DNA of 64,000 bases from JAEXOD01 sp043805435. Its GTDB lineage: Bacteria > Bacteroidota > Ignavibacteria > Ignavibacteriales > Melioribacteraceae. The notes under the pieces are model-generated. The model saw only the letters and a list, made by a program, of their open reading frames with translations. It was not told the origin of the DNA and ran no database searches. The stretch covers positions 1-64,000 of the forward strand of contig JAZDHY010000065.1 in assembly GCA_043805435.1 (NCBI GenBank), given 5' to 3'. This document shows positions 56,469 to 64,000 of this stretch, piece after piece. Both the position numbers and the translations under genes were made by a program. How positions within the stretch are numbered: the first letter of the stretch is position 1; the number at the start of each line of letters is the position of its first letter.

Positions 56469-58280
56469 ATGAAAAAAATTATTTTATTAATATTTGGTTT
56501 TTTGCTTATAAATAATTTTGTAATTGCAAAAGATTTTAAAGGTGCCGAACTTAGAACTAAAACAGCATATACTTATGGTCGTTTTGAGGTTAGATATAAA
56601 TCCACACAAAAAGATGGTGTATTAGCTTCATTTTTTACATATCACGAAGGTACGGGAAATGATTCTTGGAATGAACTGGATATCGAAATTATGGGACGTT
56701 ATTGCAACGATGTTCAGTTCAATTCAATAACACCGGGACCAACACATCATGTACGCCATCAAAATGTAAATTTTAATCCAAGTACCGATTTTCATAACTA
56801 CGCAATTGAATGGACACCTCAATATGTTGCCTGGTTTATTGATGGATCGGAAGTATATCGCCAAACAGGTTCACATATTGCTACAATAACTAGATCTCAA
56901 AAAATAATGATGAATATCTGGAATCCTGTTTATGCCGATTGGGCCGGAGTTTGGAATGCTAATGTAATTCCTGCTTTTGCCTATTATGATTTTGTAAAAT
57001 ATTACGCATATACTCCGGGTACAGGAAATTATGGTACAAATAATAATTTTACTTATATATGGAGTGATGATTTTAACGCCTTTGATTCCAATAGATGGGC
57101 AAAAGCTACACATACGTTTGATGGAAATAATTGTGATTTTGTAACTGAAAATGTGGTTTATAAAGACGGATATATGATTCTTTGTCTTACGGATGCAACA
57201 AATCTTGGTTATGTTGATAAAAAAGCTCCTTCCCCTATGTGGGCAAGATATGAATATAATAACGTTTATGTAAGATTTAATGAAGATTTAGATCCCGTTT
57301 CCGCCACTAATAGCGCAAATTATATTATGTCGGGCGTGACAATTAATTCCATCATTCTTTTAGAAGATAATAAAACCGTAAAAATAAATGTTACCAATTT
57401 TAATACAGCCGTAACAAATAATATTATTTTAATGAATATTAAAGATGTAGCAGAACCGGCTAATAATATGAGTGCCAAGGCTTTAACTATAGCAAATTCC
57501 AGCCCTTTAACTTTTCCTGCAAAAATAAATATTGGGGGAAATAGTGTTTTGGGATATTTGGCTGATGTTGAGTTTAAATATAATACCGAGTATGGATATT
57601 CGGAAGGTACTGCAGCATCCACCTCTTCAGGTATTCAAATTGCCGGAACTGATGAAGATGAAATTTATAGAGCCGAAAGATATTATTTAACAAAGTATGA
57701 CGTAAGGGTTCCCAACGGTAAATACAATCTGAAATTAATGTTTTGTGAAAATTTTTTTACAACTGCAGGAAGTAGAATATTTGATGTTTATGTTCAAAAT
57801 GAATTAGCAAAAAATAATCTTGATATTTATCAAGAGGTTGGATTTAGAACGGCATATAATTTTGATATTACAAATATTGAAGTGAAAGATGGTTTATTAA
57901 AAATTCATCTTTGTGCAGAAATATCCGAAACTTTGTTAAACGGAATAATAATTGAACAAATATCAACCGGAGTAAATGAAGAGTCAAATACAAACTTAAA
58001 CTATGGTTTTAATTTATTGCAAAATTATCCTAATCCGTTTAATGGTACAACAAAAATTCCTATTAAAGTTAACAAATCTTCCAATATTCAATTAAAAATT
58101 TTTAATATTTTGGGAGAAGAAAAATTTTCCCGATTATATTCAAATTTATCTAACGGTACTTACGAATTAGTATGGAATGGTACCGATAATAGCGGTGCTG
58201 CTTTGTGTTCGGGTTTATATATTTATGAAGTATCCGATGCTTTTATTGCAGACTGCAAAAAAATGATTTATTTAAAATAA
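56469..58280 (+). CDS. Circularly permuted GH16 lichenase (beta-1,3-1,4-glucanase) with malectin and T9SS domains
   Basis: 603 aa. Signal peptide MKKIILLIFGFLLINNFVIA, then directly KDFKGAELRTKTAYTYGRFE, catalytic E69-L-D71-I-E73 (WNELDIEIMG), YAIEWTPQYVAWFIDG and IMMNIWNPVYADWAG. The strand block that opens ordinary lichenases comes last (WSDDFNAFDSNRWAKATHTF, NCDFVTENVVYKDGYMILCL, about 193-248). This is the permuted order known from the Fibrobacter succinogenes 1,3-1,4-beta-glucanase. An SbsA-like Ig domain (about 258-345), a malectin-like CBM (about 350-500) and a T9SS tail follow. It would cut mixed-linkage glucan at the surface. Confidence 0.9.
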   Translation: MKKIILLIFGFLLINNFVIAKDFKGAELRTKTAYTYGRFEVRYKSTQKDGVLASFFTYHEGTGNDSWNELDIEIMGRYCNDVQFNSITPGPTHHVRHQNVNFNPSTDFHNYAIEWTPQYVAWFIDGSEVYRQTGSHIATITRSQKIMMNIWNPVYADWAGVWNANVIPAFAYYDFVKYYAYTPGTGNYGTNNNFTYIWSDDFNAFDSNRWAKATHTFDGNNCDFVTENVVYKDGYMILCLTDATNLGYVDKKAPSPMWARYEYNNVYVRFNEDLDPVSATNSANYIMSGVTINSIILLEDNKTVKINVTNFNTAVTNNIILMNIKDVAEPANNMSAKALTIANSSPLTFPAKINIGGNSVLGYLADVEFKYNTEYGYSEGTAASTSSGIQIAGTDEDEIYRAERYYLTKYDVRVPNGKYNLKLMFCENFFTTAGSRIFDVYVQNELAKNNLDIYQEVGFRTAYNFDITNIEVKDGLLKIHLCAEISETLLNGIIIEQISTGVNEESNTNLNYGFNLLQNYPNPFNGTTKIPIKVNKSSNIQLKIFNILGEEKFSRLYSNLSNGTYELVWNGTDNSGAALCSGLYIYEVSDAFIADCKKMIYLK

Positions 58281-58373
58281 ATATTTAATTGTTTGTATTT
58301 ATTTCTTGCATTGGGTTGTTTTTCATTCTATTTTAGAATTGTTATTAACCAAAATTATTAATTGGATTACATC

Positions 58374-60074
58374 ATGTTGTGTAAATTATACTTGTCAATT
58401 TTGCTCTTTCCTTTTTTATTATTTGCACAATTTAATCAAAAAGTTTATGTTGATGATAGCAAAAGAATAGAATTTACTTCATCCAATCTTCCTATATTTG
58501 TTATTAATACTAACGGGCAGACTATTATTGATGATGAAAAAATTACTGCCGATTTGGGAGTAATATATAATGGTGAAGGAGTTAGAAATTATTTAACTGA
58601 TCCTTTTAATCATTATAATGGTAAAATAGGAATTGAGATTAGAGGGTCAAGTTCACAAATGTTCCCTAAAAAACAATATGGGGTTGAAACTAGAGATGCA
58701 GGAGGCAATGATTTGGATGTTTCATTACTTGGTTTCCCTGCTGAAAGTGATTGGATATTTAGTGCTCCTTATACCGATAAAAGTTTAATGCGTGATGTGT
58801 TGGCATATCATTTATTTAGCAGTATGGGGCATTATGCTTCCAGATACAAATATTACGAGTTGATTTTAAATGGTGAATACAGAGGTGTTTACGTTTTATT
58901 TGAAAAAATTAAAAGAGATAAAAACAGAGTAAATATTAAAAAAATGGAACCGACTGATATTAGCGGTGATGCTTTAACAGGCGGTTATATAGTTAAAATA
59001 GACAAATGGGATGGTGAAAATAACGAGGGGTGGAATTCTTCATTCCCTGCATATCCCGGAGCATGGCAAAACGTTAGTTATCAATACCATATTCCAAAAC
59101 CCGATGATATTGTTGACCAGCAGAAGACTTATATAAAAAGCTTTATATACGACTTTGAAAGGAAAATGAACTCTGATTATTTTAATAATCCTGATAGCGG
59201 TTATGCTACTTTTATTGATGTACCTTCATTTGTTGATATGTTTTTAGTTAACGAAGTTTCGAAAAATGTGGATGGGTATAGATTAAGTACTTTTCTTTAC
59301 AAGGATAGAAATAGTGTTAATAAAAAAATATTTGCCGGTCCAACTTGGGATTATAACTTGGCATTTGGCAATGCCGATTATTACGAGGGTTGGTTGAGAA
59401 CTGATTGGCAGATAGATTATTTATCTTCAGACCCGGGCTTTTTATCTTCTGATGGTTATGTACCTCCGTTTTGGTGGAAAAAACTTATGGATGATACAAC
59501 ATTTGCAAATTGTGTTAGATATAGATGGGAAACATTAAAAAATAGCCTGTTTTCATTTAATTCGTTCAATACCACTATCGATTCAATTGTAAATGTTGTT
59601 AATGAAGCGCAAGTTCGTAATTACCAAAGATGGCCAATTTTGGGTACATATGTTTGGCCAAACGCATATATTGGTCAAACATATGCGGAAGAGTTGATTT
59701 ATTTAAAATCGTGGATTAGGGATAGGTTAACATGGCTTAGTTATTATATGATTGGTAATTTAACAGAAGTTGAAGAAACAGAAATACCAAATGCATTTGA
59801 ATTAAGTCAAAATTTTCCAAATCCGTTTAATCCCTCTACAACACTTAGTTACAGTATTCCGTATCAGTGTAATGTAATAATTTGTATTTATAATACTTTA
59901 GGTCAAAAAGTAAAAGAATTGGTGAATGAAAACAAACAGGCCGGAAAATACTCCTTAACAGTTGATATGAGCAATTATGCTGGTGGAGTATATTTTTATA
60001 GGATTAATATAAATTCATTTAATAATGGAATGAATCCTGTTTCATTAACAAAAAAGATGATATATTTAAAATAA
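58374..60074 (+). CDS. CotH-kinase-family secreted protein with T9SS sorting domain
   Basis: 566 aa from ATG 58374 (a TTG four codons upstream is less likely; neither has a strong ribosome-binding site). Signal peptide MLCKLYLSILLFPFLLFAQ. CotH motifs: GKIGIEIRGSSSQMFPKKQYGVETRD, LLGFPAESDWIFSAPYTDKSLMRDVLAY (read in parts), LILNGEYRGVYVLFEKIKRD, GGYIVKIDKWD, and FAGPTWDYNLAFGNADY with the kinase-like Asp. CotH proteins are atypical protein kinases in spore coats and fungi; many in Bacteroidota are cellulosome or surface associated. A T9SS tail ends it. Its part in glycan use is unknown. Confidence 0.85.
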   Translation: MLCKLYLSILLFPFLLFAQFNQKVYVDDSKRIEFTSSNLPIFVINTNGQTIIDDEKITADLGVIYNGEGVRNYLTDPFNHYNGKIGIEIRGSSSQMFPKKQYGVETRDAGGNDLDVSLLGFPAESDWIFSAPYTDKSLMRDVLAYHLFSSMGHYASRYKYYELILNGEYRGVYVLFEKIKRDKNRVNIKKMEPTDISGDALTGGYIVKIDKWDGENNEGWNSSFPAYPGAWQNVSYQYHIPKPDDIVDQQKTYIKSFIYDFERKMNSDYFNNPDSGYATFIDVPSFVDMFLVNEVSKNVDGYRLSTFLYKDRNSVNKKIFAGPTWDYNLAFGNADYYEGWLRTDWQIDYLSSDPGFLSSDGYVPPFWWKKLMDDTTFANCVRYRWETLKNSLFSFNSFNTTIDSIVNVVNEAQVRNYQRWPILGTYVWPNAYIGQTYAEELIYLKSWIRDRLTWLSYYMIGNLTEVEETEIPNAFELSQNFPNPFNPSTTLSYSIPYQCNVIICIYNTLGQKVKELVNENKQAGKYSLTVDMSNYAGGVYFYRININSFNNGMNPVSLTKKMIYLK

Positions 60075-60075
60075 A

Positions 60076-60444
60076 TTAGTAAATCCTATCTCTTAATTCT
60101 GTCCAAATTGTATAAATTGCACTATAATAATCATTATCTTTTGGGCAGGGGGTATCATCAAAATTGTTTAAACCGTTAATCATCTCAAGTATTTTTTCAT
60201 CCTTTAGTGTTAATAAATCCATATCAGGAAATGTTTTATTTAAAGCGCGGGCTATAATAACGTAATTATCCCATTTAAGCGGAACAATTAACGAAAGTTT
60301 ATCAAATAATACCTCAAGTTCAAAAATATCTTCCGGAATATTATGTTTTATTAAAAGGTTATTTATTGCAATATCATTGTTTGTTGTAAAATCCGGGGCT
60401 TTGCAATTGTATATATTGTTTATATCAACATCTGTTATTTCCAA
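60076..60444 (-). CDS. IscX-like protein with N-terminal extension
   Basis: 122 aa. Residues about 56-122 match the small Fe-S assembly protein IscX: LKWDNYVIIARALNKTFPDMD, then LKDEKILEMINGLNNFDD and the ending YSAIYTIWTELRD (usual form W-D...IA..L...PD.D...F.DL...V..L..FDDDP...E..LEAI...W). The first 55 residues (MEITDVDINNIYNCKAPDF...) are an extension I do not recognise; normal IscX has about 66 residues. IscX regulates IscS in Fe-S cluster assembly; no isc genes are beside it. The gene is convergent with the CotH gene, one base apart. Confidence 0.6.
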   Translation of the reverse strand: MEITDVDINNIYNCKAPDFTTNNDIAINNLLIKHNIPEDIFELEVLFDKLSLIVPLKWDNYVIIARALNKTFPDMDLLTLKDEKILEMINGLNNFDDTPCPKDNDYYSAIYTIWTELRDRIY

Positions 60445-60756
60445 ATTATCTCCATTTTAACAAATACAATTAAAAAATAAATTATAAAAATAAGATTAAC
60501 AAAAATACTAAATATATTTAGTTAATAATATTTTGTTGGAATTAAATATGCCCAAATTTACAAATAATCTGCCTAATTTAAATTTATATAATTTAAATTA
60601 TTACATATAAATACTGTTATTATAAAACTGTAAATGTATAAAATCATATAACTTTGCTTTATTTTGGTAAATATTTTAACTAAATTATTTACTAAATAAA
60701 TCTGTTTATTAACTAAAATTAAACATAATATCTTTAAACATTGCCGAGTAATTTAA
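60445..60756. other. Divergent intergenic region, nothing recognised
   Basis: 312 nt, very AT-rich, between the IscX-like gene (leftward) and addB (rightward). It must contain both promoters, but I cannot place them; no hairpin, repeat or small ORF is convincing. Confidence 0.4.
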
Positions 60757-63700
60757 ATGATTTTAACTAAAGAAAAAATCAAAGGAATTGATTTAGATAA
60801 TTTATTATTTGATAGAATTGATGCCGGTAGAATTAGCAATACTTTGATTATTGTTCCAACTAACAGAAAAGCAAGGCACTTTAAAAAACAGATAATTTCA
60901 TCGTGTAAAAACGGTACATCTTCAAAAATTAATATTGAAACACTTACTACAATTTCTCAAAAAATACTTGAACCATCCTTAAATTTTCATATAATGAGTG
61001 AAGCCGCCGCTTCTATTATGCTAAAACAAAGTATTAATGATACTGCTTTGCAATATTTTTCTATTTATAAAAACAGAGTCCCTTTTGGCACATTAGATAG
61101 AATAAAAAATATTATTTCAAAATTTAAAGAAAATGGAATTAGCAGCGACGAAATTTTAAGCGAAGCAAAACAAAACCTAAAAGGATCAAATCAAAAAAAA
61201 GCAATTGACCTAGCTAATATTTATAAGTGTTATAAAAGCAAATGCCGAAAAATGAAATATTTTGAAATAGGAGACGTCTATGAAGAAATATTAATACTTG
61301 GTGATGATAAGATAAGTGAAAATTATAAAAAAAGATTTACCAATACCGATTTGGTAATTATACTGGGTTTTGATGAATTTACAATACCTGAAGTTAAAAT
61401 AATTAATTCTTTAGCCAATATTGATAATTTACAGCTGTTTTTAGATTTTGATTATTACGAATATAATCCTTTAATATTTAAGCATTTGGATAAATGCAGT
61501 TATGCTTTTAGTACATGCGGATTTAAAATAATAGAGGACTTATCAATTTCCGAACAAACAGACTTTAAGCAAATTATTAAAAGCAGCTTGTTTAAAAGTA
61601 ATATTAAGCAAAAAAACAACAAATATCTATCTCAAATTGTAAAGATAAAAGGTACTAATAGAATAAAAGAGGTTGAATACATTGCTAAAGAGATTAAAAC
61701 ATTAATTACTGAAAAAAAAGTCGATCCTAATAAAATTTGTGTTTCATTCAATTTAATAAAAAATTATTCACCAATAATACGCGATGTGTTTACAAAATAT
61801 AAAATTCCGTTTAATTTAACCGACAGGTATTCATTAGATAATTCGACTTTAATTACGTTTATTATTAATTTATTAAATATTGAAGAAAATGATTATTATT
61901 TTAAAGATGTTTTTAGAATATTAAACAACAAATATATTAAAAATTATATTGGCGATAGTTATGACCTTGTAAATGCTGCGGGAGAATTAAAAATAACAAT
62001 TGGCAAAAGAAATTGGATTGATAGCATAAATAATAAAATAAATGTAAAAGACCAATTTTTGGATAATGACGAAAACAACGAAATAAATATAGAAAGGTAT
62101 AAAAACGGACTTTTTCAAATTGAAAAAATAATTGCACTACTTAAGCCGTTTTCAGCTAATCTTACTATTGATCAATTTTTTAATGAATTAAAAAAACTTA
62201 TTACAATACTAAAAATTCCAAGCACAATAATTACAAACAATATAACCACCGATCAAAAAAATATTAAAGCTTTAACCACATTTATTGAAACGTTAAAAGA
62301 AGTTTTCAATTTACTTAAAAAAGAATATGGAAATGAAACCGAATTTAACCTAAATTTTTATTTGGAAAATATTAAAACATCGTGTAAATGGGCACGTTAT
62401 AATATTAAAGAAATTTCCGATTATGGCGTTTTAATAACAACAATTAACGAGTTTAGGGGTTTAAATTTCGATTATCTATTTGTTGGAGGTTTAATAGACG
62501 GAGATTTTCCAACGCGCTATAATCCCGAAATATTTAATCAAGAAACATTTATGCAAAAGGATGTAACACATCAAACGGAAGAAAGATACCATTTTTATCA
62601 AACTTTATGCAGCTGGAATAAACAATTGTTTTTATCCGCTCCTGAATTGCAGGGTGAAAGCGAATTAGAAGAATCAATATTTTTTAAGGAATTAGAAAAA
62701 ATATTTTTTATAACCGAAAGAAATTTGAGCCAAGAGAAACAAACTAATTATGATAGTATGGTTTACTCCGATGAAGAGTTTTTTATCCTTTTTGGCAAGG
62801 CATTAAATGAAAACAATACAGAATTAATTAAAAAATTAGTTGAAAATCCAAAATTTGCAAAATTTAAGGAAAATATAGCAAAAATAATAAATTATTTAGA
62901 AATTGATAATATTAGACGAAATGATAATACCAACCAAACAATGTTTAATGGTTATATATTACCATCAGAATTAAATGATGAAAACACAAAACTTATTCAA
63001 CAATTATTAAACTATAGTATAAATAAACAATTTTCCATTACACAACTGGAAGAATATGCCAAATGTCCTTTTAAGTATTTTACAGGTCGTTTATTAAAAA
63101 TAAAAACAACAAAAGAACCAACGGAAGAATTGGAAACCTTCGAAATTGGAAATTTATTACATGATATTTTATTTGATTTTTATAATGAGCTTAGGGACAA
63201 AAATATCTCAATCAGTAATTGTACCGACGAGATATTTAAAAAAGCCAAACAAATGTTATTTAATATTGCCGAAAAAAAAGTTGCCGAATCAAATTTAATA
63301 TTTCCAATATCATTTTTTGAACGGGAAAAGATACTTGGTATTAATGGAAAAAAAGACGAATCGGTTTTGACCAAATATTTAGAGAATGAACAAAAAGAAA
63401 CCAATAATTTTTTACCTGAGTTTTTTGAAGTAAAGTTTGGGTATATTAAAGGTGAAAAACATGATAAAATATTATCAATTGATGAATCACTGGATTTTGG
63501 CGGTGTTAAAATTAGAGGGAAAATAGATAGAATTGATATTGATAAAGAAACTAAAACTTTTAACATAATAGATTATAAATCCGGAAAAACAAAGCCATCT
63601 TCATCGGATATGTGGGACGGTATTTCACTTCAACTGCCTGTTTATATGATGGCTGCAAAACAATTGATTGTCGAATACTTTAAGGAAGAATATAATCCTT

Positions 63701-63963
63701 TAATGATGTATTTGTACAGATTGAGATACAGCGAAAAAGACTTAAAGCGAGATTTGTTGAAAATTACAAATAAAACAGATTATAAAGATATTATATTGGA
63801 AAACAACGAATTGTTTGACGAAACACTAAAAAATATTAAAAATCACATTCAGTCTATAAATAAAGGTATATTTAATCTTTCCAGACTTGAAAATAGAGAA
63901 AATAAAATTTGTTCTTATTGTGAATTTCAATATGTTTGTAGAGTTAGTGAAGTAAATAATTGA
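60757..63963 (+). CDS. addB: AddB-type helicase/exonuclease subunit (PD-(D/E)XK)
   Basis: 1068 aa. UvrD-like scaffold with a degenerate Walker A (TLIIVPTNRKARHFKKQI), as in AddB. ITTINEFRGLNFDYLFVGGLIDGDFP is the SF1 helicase motif region. The C-terminal nuclease has GKIDRID and Asp939-Tyr-Lys941 in NIIDYKSGKTKP, plus QLPVYMMAAK. Four cysteines (Cys770 in CPFKYF; Cys1052, Cys1055 and Cys1061 in CSYCEFQYVC) form the AddB iron-sulfur staple. It acts with AddA in double-strand-break processing and recombination; addA is not in the window and may follow on the right. Confidence 0.9.
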   Translation: MILTKEKIKGIDLDNLLFDRIDAGRISNTLIIVPTNRKARHFKKQIISSCKNGTSSKINIETLTTISQKILEPSLNFHIMSEAAASIMLKQSINDTALQYFSIYKNRVPFGTLDRIKNIISKFKENGISSDEILSEAKQNLKGSNQKKAIDLANIYKCYKSKCRKMKYFEIGDVYEEILILGDDKISENYKKRFTNTDLVIILGFDEFTIPEVKIINSLANIDNLQLFLDFDYYEYNPLIFKHLDKCSYAFSTCGFKIIEDLSISEQTDFKQIIKSSLFKSNIKQKNNKYLSQIVKIKGTNRIKEVEYIAKEIKTLITEKKVDPNKICVSFNLIKNYSPIIRDVFTKYKIPFNLTDRYSLDNSTLITFIINLLNIEENDYYFKDVFRILNNKYIKNYIGDSYDLVNAAGELKITIGKRNWIDSINNKINVKDQFLDNDENNEINIERYKNGLFQIEKIIALLKPFSANLTIDQFFNELKKLITILKIPSTIITNNITTDQKNIKALTTFIETLKEVFNLLKKEYGNETEFNLNFYLENIKTSCKWARYNIKEISDYGVLITTINEFRGLNFDYLFVGGLIDGDFPTRYNPEIFNQETFMQKDVTHQTEERYHFYQTLCSWNKQLFLSAPELQGESELEESIFFKELEKIFFITERNLSQEKQTNYDSMVYSDEEFFILFGKALNENNTELIKKLVENPKFAKFKENIAKIINYLEIDNIRRNDNTNQTMFNGYILPSELNDENTKLIQQLLNYSINKQFSITQLEEYAKCPFKYFTGRLLKIKTTKEPTEELETFEIGNLLHDILFDFYNELRDKNISISNCTDEIFKKAKQMLFNIAEKKVAESNLIFPISFFEREKILGINGKKDESVLTKYLENEQKETNNFLPEFFEVKFGYIKGEKHDKILSIDESLDFGGVKIRGKIDRIDIDKETKTFNIIDYKSGKTKPSSSDMWDGISLQLPVYMMAAKQLIVEYFKEEYNPLMMYLYRLRYSEKDLKRDLLKITNKTDYKDIILENNELFDETLKNIKNHIQSINKGIFNLSRLENRENKICSYCEFQYVCRVSEVNN

Positions 63964-64000
63964 ATTTTCATAAAAAATATATTAAATTAAGCATAATAAA

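Noticed and set aside
1..64000. CRISPR arrays, tRNA or rRNA genes.
   Set aside because: Looked for by eye on both strands; no regularly spaced repeats, cloverleaf-like segments or rRNA-like stretches were recognised. A tRNAscan/CRISPR search would be decisive.

Overview
The window is AT-rich (roughly one third G+C by eye) and reads like a chromosome segment of a Bacteroidota/Chlorobi-group bacterium, most likely Ignavibacteria (Melioribacter/Ignavibacterium-like). The reasons are the many secreted proteins ending in a type A type IX secretion (T9SS) sorting domain of the 'NYPNPFNPST... VYDILG... LASGIYIYKIEAG... KMLLLK' kind (at least seven copies), a PorV/PorQ-family barrel, a TonB-dependent receptor without a SusD partner, and a bacterial hpnCDE squalene operon. 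The lineage is an inference from style, not from a marker gene.

Layout. 1-10.98 kb is accessory: a surface protein cut by the left edge, a pRiA4b ORF-3-like protein, a secreted Cys-type Ntn hydrolase broken in an A8 run, a secreted unknown, a secreted AGE-family epimerase-like protein, a methyltransferase gene interrupted by an in-frame TAG, and a two-gene secreted unit ending in a FISUMP protein. A complete group II intron (10978-12968) with its reverse transcriptase sits directly after the FISUMP stop codon. 13.2-18.6 kb holds an NTF2-like lipoprotein, an HATPase-GNAT fusion and a PAS/GAF sensor kinase. 18.8-23.1 kb carries hpnC-hpnD-hpnE and citrate synthase.

23.2-60.1 kb is a large beta-glucan utilisation region in two arms. 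The left arm (minus strand, 39.9 to 23.2 kb) encodes a FucP-type sugar MFS transporter, a ROK sugar kinase, three GH3 beta-glucosidases, a GH5 glucanase, a GH2/GH5-clan lipoprotein, a large T9SS-sorted TIM-barrel hydrolase with an inserted jelly-roll module, and a SurA-like foldase. The right arm (plus strand, 40.3 to 60.1 kb) starts with a membrane-anchored solute-binding protein, a membrane sensor kinase and a sigma-54-type response regulator. It continues with a Na+/sugar symporter, a T9SS carbohydrate-binding protein, a TonB receptor / 1033-aa surface protein / PorV triad, a circularly permuted GH16 lichenase and a CotH-like protein. Together they suggest extracellular cutting of mixed-linkage or beta-1,3-glucan, outer-membrane uptake, trimming to glucose by GH3 enzymes, import by MFS or SSS carriers and phosphorylation by the ROK kinase.

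The three-gene sensor has no ABC permease nearby and probably controls both arms. The MFS/SBP divergent intergenic region carries two exact copies of a 15-bp near-palindrome (TTATTAAATTAATAA) 22 bp apart. A similar pair (14/15 and 11/15, 21 bp apart) lies upstream of the symporter gene. In both places a sigma-54-like -24/-12 element follows about 70-125 bp downstream. This proposed regulon, together with the SusD-less uptake triad, is the most system-like novelty here. 60.1-64 kb returns to housekeeping genes: an IscX-like protein and AddB. No tRNA, rRNA or CRISPR array was seen.
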